From positions 10,562 through 74,561 of the forward strand of contig JAJZWL010000005.1 of the NCBI GenBank assembly GCA_021846685.1: a DNA stretch of 64,000 nucleotides. Direction: 5' to 3'. The notes under the pieces were generated by a model. It ran no database searches. It was not told where the DNA came from and saw only the letters and a list, made by a program, of their open reading frames with translations. Shown here piece by piece: positions 36,598-44,670 of this stretch (position 1 is its first letter; each line of letters begins with the position of its first letter). This stretch comes from a bacterium. Lineage in GTDB: Bacteria > Patescibacteria > Dojkabacteria > JAKAPS01 > JAJZLI01. The translations under genes and the position numbers were made by a program.

Positions 36598-36630
36598 ATC
36601 AGTTATAATCTAGTTTAGTATTATAAATTT

Positions 36631-37248
36631 TTAGAGTAATTTAGATTGCTCTTTGAAAAAAATTTTTACTTCATCCCAACTAACATTAGATATAAGATTG
36701 ATTAAAGTATGATCATTGTCTGCCATTTCAAAAAAAGTTAAAGATTTTATGTAATGAAACTGATTAATATCATTTTCACCAAATTTTTTTGAAAATATAT
36801 TAAATAGATCTGTAATTTTATAGTAATTTTTCAAAATGAAATATAAATCATAAAAATCTTTTTTTAAACCTCTGCTACCAATTGCTATTATTTTCATAAG
36901 GGCAATATCTTTTATTGAAGCTAAATAAATATTATTATATATTTCCTTTTTATCTATAAGTGGATATTGATAAAGAAAAAAACTTATTTCACACTCATTG
37001 GAAAAACCTCGTAAACTTCCTTCTGTAATTGTAACTTTCTTTAATTTAAGCACTCTATTTAGCGATTTTAATAGCATATCACTATCAAATGTATTATGAG
37101 TAAAAAAATCTAAATCATAAGAGATTCTATGTCCAATTTGCAATGAGAGAGCTGTTCCACCAGCAAGGTAAAAATTATTTATAGTTTTTATATCTTTTAG
37201 TAAGGCCAGAGCATTTTTTGCTCCGGTGTTGATTGTCTTGTCAAACAT
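36631..37248 (-). CDS. AbiEii-type nucleotidyltransferase toxin
   Basis: FYLAGGTALSLQIGHR and ISYDLDFFT give the nucleotidyltransferase core with GG (30-31) and D-L-D (45-47). The downstream Lys motif is in IKDIALMKIIAIGSRGLKKD, then FYDLYFIL. AbiEii proteins are the toxin half of a widespread toxin-antitoxin/abortive-infection system and add nucleotides to RNA. The upstream gene at 37490 overlaps it by 52 bp and is the probable antitoxin. Confidence 0.82.
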   Translation of the reverse strand: MFDKTINTGAKNALALLKDIKTINNFYLAGGTALSLQIGHRISYDLDFFTHNTFDSDMLLKSLNRVLKLKKVTITEGSLRGFSNECEISFFLYQYPLIDKKEIYNNIYLASIKDIALMKIIAIGSRGLKKDFYDLYFILKNYYKITDLFNIFSKKFGENDINQFHYIKSLTFFEMADNDHTLINLISNVSWDEVKIFFKEQSKLL

Positions 37249-37490
37249 GAAATAGGATTTGAAATATTAAAATAATTTTTAAAGAAGTATGCTGTGCGCC
37301 TACTTATTTCACTAGAATGAATAATAGTATCTATAATTTCTTTATCTGAAAATAATTTTTTAATTTCTTTAAAATCTTTTAAAGTTCCTTGGTCAAGTAC
37401 TCGCCCTATTATATAATTTTTATCTTTATGGATGTCTAATTCTTTAAATTTAACATCATAAAAATATCGTTCAAATTCCTTAGGTATCAT
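37197..37490 (-). CDS. DUF6922-like partner of AbiEii (probable antitoxin)
   Basis: I choose ATG 37490 (MIPKEFERYFYDVKFKELD), since the conserved start of this family is the IPxxxxRYFWDVxF-like segment. The remaining protein has IIGRVLDQGTLKDFKEIKK and RRTAYFFKNYF. Proteins like this often precede AbiEii-type nucleotidyltransferases. The 52-bp overlap with the toxin gene supports a tight pair. Confidence 0.65.
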   Translation of the reverse strand: MIPKEFERYFYDVKFKELDIHKDKNYIIGRVLDQGTLKDFKEIKKLFSDKEIIDTIIHSSEISRRTAYFFKNYFNISNPISCLTRQSTPEQKMLWPY

Positions 37491-37603
37491 AGAATCATTA
37501 TAGCAAACAGGCCAGTAATACACAATTAACTATATTGTTGTTTTATATAACTTGAAACACTGATTCTTGAAATATTAAGTTTTTTTATATATACTAGGTT
37601 TCT

Positions 37604-37714
37604 ATGAAAAGAAAAAAAGGAAGAATAAAAGAGAAATTAAAAGCAAAAGAGCAAAGAATTTCTATTAATAAGAGAAAAAGAGCTAGGTTATTAGCTGCTG
37701 AAGAAAAAAAATAG
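37604..37714 (+). CDS. Very small Lys/Arg-rich protein (36 residues)
   Basis: The frame encodes MKRKKGRIKEKLKAKEQRIS and ends RARLLAAEEKK. More than half of the residues are charged and a single helix is likely. It lies upstream of and divergent from the AbiEii pair. It resembles in composition the 58-residue protein at 7750 but has no strong ribosome binding site. Translation is uncertain. Confidence 0.4.
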   Translation: MKRKKGRIKEKLKAKEQRISINKRKRARLLAAEEKK

Positions 37715-37731
37715 ATATTTTTAATCTGCGT

Positions 37732-38490
37732 CTATAATAGTCCCCATTTTTTAATGTAATCAATATACCCTTTGTAAAGAAGTACTTTTCTTTTATATCC
37801 AAGTTTTTTTGTGGTTTGTCCATATAGGTGAGTAACTTTTGCTTCAGACAGAAAATAAGTGTTTATTCTATGTTTTTTCATTTTTCTGAAAAAATCCACA
37901 TCATTAAAATATAAAGGAAATTGTTCATCAAAAAGTCCATATTTGTCTAAAACAGATTTTCTTATTAAGATACATGTAGCTTGAGGCTGATTAACTTCTC
38001 TTGAGTCATTATGATCCCAATAAGATAATTTATATTCACCAAAAATTTTTGATTTTTTAGTTAAATCAAAAAAACTTTTCATTACATTTATAAAAGTTGG
38101 AAAATTCCTACATGATTTTTGGATACTATTGTCTTTATTTAGTAATTGTGGTGCAGCTATAGAGTATTTTTGATTATTATCTAAGAAAACTTTTAATTTT
38201 GTGATTGCATTATCTTTGACAATAGTATCAGATCCTAAAAGTAATATATATTTACCTTTTGAATGTAAGTATCCAATATTATTAGCTTTTGCAAAGTAGG
38301 TATTTTTTTTGTTTTGGATAACTTTTAAATTTTTATACTGAAGTTCTAATTTTTTAATTTTTATACTGTCATTAGAACTATTGTTAATAAGTATTATTTC
38401 ATAGGTAAAATCTAGATTTTTAATACTTTCTATACACTTTTTTGTTAGATTATATGTATTCCAATTAACTATAATTATAGATAATTCCAT
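37732..38490 (-). CDS. GT2 glycosyltransferase (rhamnosyltransferase-like)
   Basis: SIIIVNWNTYNLTKKCIESI, ILINNSSNDS, YFAKANNIGY, LLLGSDTIVKD and YFNDVDFFRKMKK make a complete small GT2 (252 residues). The HLYGQTTKK tail is typical of this subgroup. It follows the DPM1-like gene by 3 bp and is likely co-transcribed with it. Confidence 0.87.
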   Translation of the reverse strand: MELSIIIVNWNTYNLTKKCIESIKNLDFTYEIILINNSSNDSIKIKKLELQYKNLKVIQNKKNTYFAKANNIGYLHSKGKYILLLGSDTIVKDNAITKLKVFLDNNQKYSIAAPQLLNKDNSIQKSCRNFPTFINVMKSFFDLTKKSKIFGEYKLSYWDHNDSREVNQPQATCILIRKSVLDKYGLFDEQFPLYFNDVDFFRKMKKHRINTYFLSEAKVTHLYGQTTKKLGYKRKVLLYKGYIDYIKKWGLL

Positions 38491-38493
38491 GAT

Positions 38494-39210
38494 TTATTTA
38501 TAAATATGATTATATTTGTTTTTTAATTTATTAATTCTGTGAAAGTATTCAAATATATCTTTTATTGAAAGTTTTGAGGCTCCCAGAGTCCTATCTTTAA
38601 ACTCAATAGGTATCTCTTTTATTTTTAAATTCTTTTTATAGAAATAATAGAGTATTTCTACCTGGAAAAGATATCCATTAGATTTTATATTTCGAATTAT
38701 TTCTTTATCAAAAACACTCGCTTTGATTATTTTAAATCCTGAAGTACAGTCATTGTAAGGGAGTTTTAATATTTTCTTTGTAAAAGCATTTCCGAATTTT
38801 GAATTCATTCTCCTAGAAAAGCTCCACTCCTTAGGTATACTTCCTCCTTCTGTGTACCTAGATCCAATCACTACATCATATTTGGAAGAATAGTTTATGA
38901 ATTCTTTTAAATATTTAGGATCATGAGATAAATCTGCATCCATTTGAATAATATATTTTGCATGCATTTTCTCTATTGCATACAAAAATCCTCTTTTATA
39001 GGCATCTCCTAACCCTTTTTTGTCCCCTTCTATAAGATGGATATGGTTATTTCTTTTTTGAGCCTTTTTAATATAGTCTGCAGTTTTATCAGGAGATTTA
39101 TCATCTACAAAAAGTATATCCACATCAAGTTTTGTTGCAAAAATCTTTTTTATAATTTTCTCTATATTGAGTCTTTCGTTATATGTAGGTATTATTATTA
39201 CATATTTCAC
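38494..39210 (-). CDS. Polyprenol monophosphomannose synthase-like GT2
   Basis: The protein is a stand-alone DPM1-type domain without membrane helices: YVIIIPTYNERLNIEKIIKK, ILFVDDKSPDKTADYI, KGLGDAYKRGF, IIQMDADLSHDPKYL and SRYTEGGSIPKEWSF. These are all hallmark motifs of dolichol/polyprenol-phosphate mannose or glucose synthases. It would make the lipid-linked sugar donor used by GT-C enzymes. It forms a pair with the downstream GT2. Confidence 0.88.
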   Translation of the reverse strand: MKYVIIIPTYNERLNIEKIIKKIFATKLDVDILFVDDKSPDKTADYIKKAQKRNNHIHLIEGDKKGLGDAYKRGFLYAIEKMHAKYIIQMDADLSHDPKYLKEFINYSSKYDVVIGSRYTEGGSIPKEWSFSRRMNSKFGNAFTKKILKLPYNDCTSGFKIIKASVFDKEIIRNIKSNGYLFQVEILYYFYKKNLKIKEIPIEFKDRTLGASKLSIKDIFEYFHRINKLKNKYNHIYK

Positions 39211-39340
39211 TTTATTTAGGAGTATATAAGATAATAGAACATTATAGCATTTTTATATTAAAATTGATTAATTTTATGGATATATCGAAAGGCTTTTAGA
39301 TTAAAAATTTTAATGTTATACTTTCAAAAAAAACATAATT

Positions 39341-41149
39341 ATGACAATAAAAAACTTTTTTAGTAGTATTCAGAAAAATAGTACATCCTTTTTTATAAAA
39401 AGACAAAATACTATAGTTTCAGCTGCCTTTATAATAATGGCTGTTACAGCAATTTCTAAGATTTTAGGCCTTTTTAAATTAACACTATTGGCTAATATTT
39501 TTGGATTATCACGTAGTTTAGATATTTTTTATGCAGCAGATTCTATTCCTCAAATATTTTTTAATATATTAGTTTTAGGATCTTTTAATACTGCACTTAT
39601 TCCTGTAATAGGGGAGTTGGTATTTAAAAAGAAAAGTGAGACTATGTGGAAAGTATTTAATTCATTTTTAAATATATTTGCATTAATATTACTTGTAGTT
39701 GGTATATTAGGTATAATCTTTGCAAGAGAAGTAGCAGAATTATTTATTTATTTGGCAGCAGCATATAGATCTTCTACAATTCCAAACTTTAGACCTTCAG
39801 ATATTACTTTAATATCTTCTTTAATGCAGATACTTTTTATATCTCCTATTATCCTGGGTATTTCATTTATATTTAGCTCTTTATTGCAAGTATATAAAAG
39901 ATTTCTAGTGACTCAGGTTGCTACTGTTCTATATAATTTAGGCTTCATAATAGGAATACTATTTTTTACTCCATTTTTAGGAATCTATGGTCTTTGTTGG
40001 GGAATAGTATTAGGAAGTGTTCTTCATTTATTAGTTCAATTTCCAGTAGCAAAATATCTAGGATTTAGTTATAAAAGTGCAATTTTAGGTTTTAAGAATA
40101 AATATATAAAGGAACTATTTGTACTTTCTTTACCTAGATTTATAGGGATAGCTTTTTCTCAATTAGCATACTTTGTAGAATCTTTTATTGCTTTTGCTTT
40201 AGTTCCAGGATCTTTAACTGCATTTAATTGGGCTACTAGTTTGTATCTTTTTCCTGTAGCTGTAATAGGATGGAGTTTTGCGCAAGCATCTTTTCCTACC
40301 CTTGCCGAGGAGTCTTCTGCAAATATGTTAGAGACTTTCAAGAAAACTGTCTCGAAAACTGTAAATCAGACTTTATTTTTTGTTATTCCTATCTTTGTGG
40401 TCATCTTAATTTTAAGGCTTCCTATAGTTCGATTAATTTTAGGGCCAGGATCCAATAGTAAATTTGGATGGAATGATACAATATTAACATCTTGGATACT
40501 TTTATTTTTGTCTTTATCTATCATTGGTCAAGCGATTCTATCAATACTTATAAGAGCTTTTTATTCTTTAAAGGATACAAAAACTCCAGTTATTGTTGAA
40601 ATATTGACTTTTATTTTAAATATAATATTAGCTTTATATTTTGTCCGAGTTTTTGGGAATTTCCCTGTAATATCTCCTACTATTGGGAATATATTTAATA
40701 TTAATAACTATATACATTTTAATAGTAAATTTACATGGAAAGCTATTGGTGGGTTAGGATTTGCATCAGGGATAGCTGTTACACTAAATGTACTAGTATT
40801 AATATATCTTTTAGGTAAAAGGTTAAAAGGATTTTCTTTTAAAGAATTTTATCTTCCTGCTATAAAGAAACTTTCAAGTGGAGCTTTTATGTCGGTTGTA
40901 ATGTATTTTGTATATAAGCTTTTGTCTACAATATTTAATACATCAAAAACTGTGGATGTTATATTTCTATTTTTGATTACTATATATATAGGTTTATCGG
41001 CATATTTTATAGCAGCCTTCGTATTAAATGATTCTGATTTAGATCTTTTAACAAGAGGAGTATATGCTTTTAGAGATATTCTTTATGGTAAAAAATTAAA
41101 AGGTATATCAGGTGTTGATGACAGTATATCTAATTCCCCAGAGAGTTAA
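39341..41149 (+). CDS. murJ: MurJ-type lipid II flippase
   Basis: The 602-residue protein has about 14 membrane helices. Near the N-terminus it reads AVTAISKILGLFKLTLLANI, LDIFYAADSIPQIFFNILVL and FNTALIPVIGEL, and in the middle ALVPGSLTAFNWATSLYLFP, the MVF/MurJ pattern. MurJ moves the peptidoglycan precursor lipid II across the membrane. It stands alone between a divergent glycosyltransferase pair and groES. A short Ser-rich C-terminal tail is not part of the fold. Confidence 0.87.
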   Translation: MTIKNFFSSIQKNSTSFFIKRQNTIVSAAFIIMAVTAISKILGLFKLTLLANIFGLSRSLDIFYAADSIPQIFFNILVLGSFNTALIPVIGELVFKKKSETMWKVFNSFLNIFALILLVVGILGIIFAREVAELFIYLAAAYRSSTIPNFRPSDITLISSLMQILFISPIILGISFIFSSLLQVYKRFLVTQVATVLYNLGFIIGILFFTPFLGIYGLCWGIVLGSVLHLLVQFPVAKYLGFSYKSAILGFKNKYIKELFVLSLPRFIGIAFSQLAYFVESFIAFALVPGSLTAFNWATSLYLFPVAVIGWSFAQASFPTLAEESSANMLETFKKTVSKTVNQTLFFVIPIFVVILILRLPIVRLILGPGSNSKFGWNDTILTSWILLFLSLSIIGQAILSILIRAFYSLKDTKTPVIVEILTFILNIILALYFVRVFGNFPVISPTIGNIFNINNYIHFNSKFTWKAIGGLGFASGIAVTLNVLVLIYLLGKRLKGFSFKEFYLPAIKKLSSGAFMSVVMYFVYKLLSTIFNTSKTVDVIFLFLITIYIGLSAYFIAAFVLNDSDLDLLTRGVYAFRDILYGKKLKGISGVDDSISNSPES

Positions 41150-41458
41150 GTATTGTACTTATCTTGCATAATAAATTATCTTTCATTACTATATTTTTTG
41201 AATCTATACTATATATTGTATTGCTTATATTGTTAATATCAATATTAAATACTTGTAGTGCAATACATTCATAATTATATTTATTATAAACTTCCGAAAC
41301 CTTACGATCAGGGTTTTAAGTGAGGAGTCTATAAATATAGTGCAAATGTAAAGTATTTGTCAGCAAAGGTTATTGACAATTGCTTTATATCTCTGTTAAT
41401 ATTACATTTGGCAAACAAATAATTATATTGCTAAATTTATTTTATCTATATTACAAAT
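41150..41458 (+). promoter_or_regulatory. groES-groEL upstream region with promoter inside an inverted repeat
   Basis: TTGACA (41373-41378) and TTAATA/TAATAT (41396-41402) are a good promoter with 17-18 nt spacing, about 50 nt before groES. It lies between CAAATGTAA (41343-41351) and TTACATTTG (41402-41410), a perfect 9-bp inverted repeat that could position a heat-shock or other regulator. No standard CIRCE (TTAGCACTC-N9-GAGTGCTAA) is present. The rest of this 309-bp region shows nothing further. Confidence 0.5.
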
Positions 41459-41761
41459 ATGTCAAATACTTTAAAAATTAAACCTATTGGAGATAAGATC
41501 GTTGTAAAGCCAATTACAGAAGAAAATACAACAAAAACAGGAATAGTAATTCCTGATACAGTATCTAAAGAGTCTCCTCAACGAGGTGAAGTAGTTGCAT
41601 TGGGAACTGGAAAAAGAAATCGTAAAGGAGATGTTATCCCTTTTGTAGTAAAATTAGGAGAGATAGTTTTGTTCAAGAAATATTCTCCAACAGAATTCAA
41701 ATTAGATAATGAAGATTACTTAATAATGTCAGAAGATGATGTATTAGGAATTATTCAATAA
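41459..41761 (+). CDS. groES: Co-chaperonin GroES
   Basis: The 100-residue protein has LKIKPIGDKIVVKPI at the start, a mobile loop ENTTKTGIVIPDT, and GEVVALGTG, LGEIVLFKKYSPTEF and the final LIMSEDDVLGII. It forms the heptameric lid of GroEL. groEL follows 30 bp later in the usual order. Confidence 0.96.
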   Translation: MSNTLKIKPIGDKIVVKPITEENTTKTGIVIPDTVSKESPQRGEVVALGTGKRNRKGDVIPFVVKLGEIVLFKKYSPTEFKLDNEDYLIMSEDDVLGIIQ

Positions 41762-41791
41762 AATTAAATTTATTTTAGATATTAAAAAATT

Positions 41792-43453
41792 ATGGCAAAA
41801 AAAGTAATATTAAACGAAGAGGCAAGAGCAAAAATTAAAGTAGGTATAGATACACTTGCTAATTCTGTAAAAATAACATTAGGCCCAAAAGGTCGATTAG
41901 TAGCTATTGGAAAGAGTTATGGGTCTCCTCAGGTAACAAAAGATGGTGTTACTGTGGCAAAAGAAATTGAATTAGAAGATCCAATTGAAAATGTAGGAGC
42001 AGCATTGATTAAAGAAGCTGCAGTAAAGACAGCTGATCTTGCGGGAGATGGAACTACTACAGCTACAATTTTAGCTCAAGCAATTATTGATGAAGGTGTA
42101 AAAAATGTTGCAGCAGGGACTAATCCTATGTCTATTAAAAGAGGAATAGATAAAGCAGTTGAATTAGTTGTTAAAAATTTAAAAGAACAAGCAAAATCTA
42201 TTAAATCTACAGAAGAAATCATTCAAGTTGCAACAGTTTCAGCAAATAATGATAATGAAATTGGAACTCTTATAGGGCAGGTTATGGAAAAAGTAGGTAA
42301 GGATGGAGTTATCACAGTTGAAGAATCTAGAACAATTGAAAATGAAATAGAATTCGTAGAAGGTATGAATTTTGATAGAGGTTATGTTTCTCCTTATTTT
42401 GTTACAGATACAGAAAGGCAAGAAGCTATTTTAGAAGATCCATATATTTTACTTGCTGATGTTAAGATATCTGCTATTAAAGAATTATTACCTATTATTG
42501 AAAAAATAGTTCAATCGGGTAAAAAAGAGTTTTTGATTATTGCAGAAGACTTAGAAGGCGAAGCTTTAGCAACTTTAGTAGTTAATAAACTTAGAGGTAT
42601 CATAAATGTTGCAGCTGTAAAAGCTCCAGGATTTGGAGATAGAAAGAAAGCAATGTTAGAAGATATAGCTATTCTTACAGGTGGTAATCTAATTTCTGAA
42701 GAAATTGGAAGAAAATTAGAAAATACTGAGATAGAAGATTTAGGAAAATGTAGAAGAGTTGTTATTACAAAAGATGATACTACTATTATAGATGGGGCAG
42801 GAACTAAGACTGTTATAGAAGATAGAGTTGCAAATCTAAGAAAACAGATAGAAGAAGTAACTTCTGATTATGATAAAGAAAAATTACAAGAAAGAGTTGC
42901 TAAATTTGTAGGTGGAGTTGCAGTACTTAAAGTTGGGGCAGCTACAGAAGTAGAATTAAAAGAGAAAAAAGATAGAATAGAAGATGCATTAGCAGCAACT
43001 AGAGCTGCAGTAGAAGAAGGTATTGTCGCAGGAGGAGGAGTTGCCTTGGTAGATGCTAAGATTTATTTAAATTCTGCTGAAGGAAAAAAAGGAATTGAGA
43101 AATTATCAGTAGATGAAAAAATTGGAGTAGATATCGTTAAAAGAGCATTACAAGCTCCTGCTATTCAAATAATTGATAATGCTGGAAATCCAGATGTTTC
43201 TGGACAAGCTTTAGTTAGTACCTCTGTTGGAAATGGCAAAGGATATAATGTATTTACTGGCGAGGATCAACTGGACATGATTAAAGCAGGAATTATAGAT
43301 CCTGTTAAGGTTACTAGGCTTGCAATCGAGAATGCAGCTTCAGTTGCCTCAATGTATCTTACAATAGATGCAGTAATTGTAGATCTTCCTCAACCTGAGA
43401 GCTCTCCAGCACCAGATATGGGTGGTATGGGAGGAATGGGTGGAATGATGTAA
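41792..43453 (+). CDS. groEL: Chaperonin GroEL
   Basis: The full-length protein (553 residues) shows LGPKGRLVAIGKSYGSPQVT, DLAGDGTTTATILAQAII, AGTNPMSIKRGID, AVKAPGFGDRKKAMLEDIA and GGVAVLKVGAATEVELKEKK, and ends in the GGM repeat GGMGGMGGMM. It assembles into the double-ring ATP-driven folding machine. It follows groES by 30 bp, and transcription likely ends or weakens in the palindrome at 43492-43517. Confidence 0.97.
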   Translation: MAKKVILNEEARAKIKVGIDTLANSVKITLGPKGRLVAIGKSYGSPQVTKDGVTVAKEIELEDPIENVGAALIKEAAVKTADLAGDGTTTATILAQAIIDEGVKNVAAGTNPMSIKRGIDKAVELVVKNLKEQAKSIKSTEEIIQVATVSANNDNEIGTLIGQVMEKVGKDGVITVEESRTIENEIEFVEGMNFDRGYVSPYFVTDTERQEAILEDPYILLADVKISAIKELLPIIEKIVQSGKKEFLIIAEDLEGEALATLVVNKLRGIINVAAVKAPGFGDRKKAMLEDIAILTGGNLISEEIGRKLENTEIEDLGKCRRVVITKDDTTIIDGAGTKTVIEDRVANLRKQIEEVTSDYDKEKLQERVAKFVGGVAVLKVGAATEVELKEKKDRIEDALAATRAAVEEGIVAGGGVALVDAKIYLNSAEGKKGIEKLSVDEKIGVDIVKRALQAPAIQIIDNAGNPDVSGQALVSTSVGNGKGYNVFTGEDQLDMIKAGIIDPVKVTRLAIENAASVASMYLTIDAVIVDLPQPESSPAPDMGGMGGMGGMM

Positions 43454-43465
43454 AGGATCTATATC

Positions 43466-43517
43466 TTGAAAAAACTGACCATATTTTATATAATACTGTC
43501 AGGGAACTGACAGTATT
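43466..43517 (+). promoter_or_regulatory. Promoter with overlapping 11-bp perfect palindrome
   Basis: TTGAAA (43466-43471) and TATAAT (43489-43494) are separated by exactly 17 nt. AATACTGTCAG (43492-43502) and CTGACAGTATT (43507-43517) form a perfect inverted repeat with a 4-nt centre. It overlaps the -10 and ends right at the ATG of the next gene. This fits a repressor site or, in groEL mRNA, a stable hairpin. There is no U-run, so it is not a classical terminator. Confidence 0.65.
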
Positions 43518-44657
43518 ATGAAATATATAGATAGATTACTTTACAACAAAATACCTGAATTGATAAAACCCAATAAGGTTCTCATTATATATGGACCAAG
43601 AAGAGTTGGTAAGACTTTTATTTTGAATAAATTCTTATCAGAGTATAAATATAAATATCTCTTTGTTACAGGAGATGATAGGGTTACACGTAGATTACTT
43701 GAAAATCAGAATTTAAGTGAAATAAAATCATTTATTGGGAATAATGATCTGTTTGTTATTGATGAAGCTCAGAAGGTTAAAAATATAGGAGAGATCTTAA
43801 AATTAATTGTTGATCAAATCCCCCAAATAAAAGTAATTGCGACAGGATCGTCTTCATTTGATTTATCAAATAAAGTAGGAGAGCCTTTGACAGGGAGAAG
43901 TATCACTGAAGTATTATACCCAGTAAGTCAGATTGAGTTAAAAAATCAGATTTCATATCTTGAGACAGTATCATCTTTAGAAGAGAGATTAATTTATGGT
44001 TCATATCCAGAAGTAATAACTTTAGATACAATGGATTCTAAAAGATCTTATTTGATAGAACTTACAGACTCCTATCTATTAAAAGATTTAATGGATTTAG
44101 AAAATACAAAAAGTTCTAATCTATTAATTGATTTATTGATATTAATTGCATTTCAGATAGGAAAAGAAGTTTCTCTTCAAGAACTAGGAAATCGGTTAAA
44201 TATTAGTAAAAATACAGTTAGTAGATATTTATTCTTATTAGAAAAGGCTTTCGTAATAATTAACATTAGGGGTTATAGTAGTAATCTTAGGAAGGAAGTA
44301 ACACAAAATTCCAGATATTACTTTTATGACAATGGTATAAGGAATGCTCTAATTAGAAATTTTAATCCAATATCACTAAGGGGTGATATTGGACAATTAT
44401 GGGAAAATTTTCTTTTTATTGAACGTTTAAAAAAACAAGAATATCTTAATATATATTCGAATAATTATTTTTGGAGAACATATGATAAAAAAGAAATTGA
44501 TTTAGTAGAATCAAGAGAAGGAAAATTATTTGGATATGAATTTAAATATTCAAAATCTACTATACCAACTGCAACATCAAAAGAATGGTTATCAACATAT
44601 CCAAATAGTAGTCTAAATGTTGTAACGAAAGAAAACTATCTTGATTTTATAACATAA
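43518..44657 (+). CDS. AAA ATPase with DUF4143 domain
   Basis: YGPRRVGKT (25-33) is the Walker A motif, LFVIDEAQKV the Walker B, and ATGSSSFDLSNKVGEPLTGR the family's AAA_14 segment. The C-terminal half has the winged-helix RLNISKNTVSRYLFLLEKAF followed by the nuclease-like DUF4143 part with WRTYDKKEIDLVE and YEFKYSKS. Such proteins are frequent, often variable accessory genes of unknown role. The palindrome over its promoter suggests autoregulation or repression. Confidence 0.85.
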   Translation: MKYIDRLLYNKIPELIKPNKVLIIYGPRRVGKTFILNKFLSEYKYKYLFVTGDDRVTRRLLENQNLSEIKSFIGNNDLFVIDEAQKVKNIGEILKLIVDQIPQIKVIATGSSSFDLSNKVGEPLTGRSITEVLYPVSQIELKNQISYLETVSSLEERLIYGSYPEVITLDTMDSKRSYLIELTDSYLLKDLMDLENTKSSNLLIDLLILIAFQIGKEVSLQELGNRLNISKNTVSRYLFLLEKAFVIINIRGYSSNLRKEVTQNSRYYFYDNGIRNALIRNFNPISLRGDIGQLWENFLFIERLKKQEYLNIYSNNYFWRTYDKKEIDLVESREGKLFGYEFKYSKSTIPTATSKEWLSTYPNSSLNVVTKENYLDFIT

Positions 44658-44670
44658 TATTTAAATTTTC

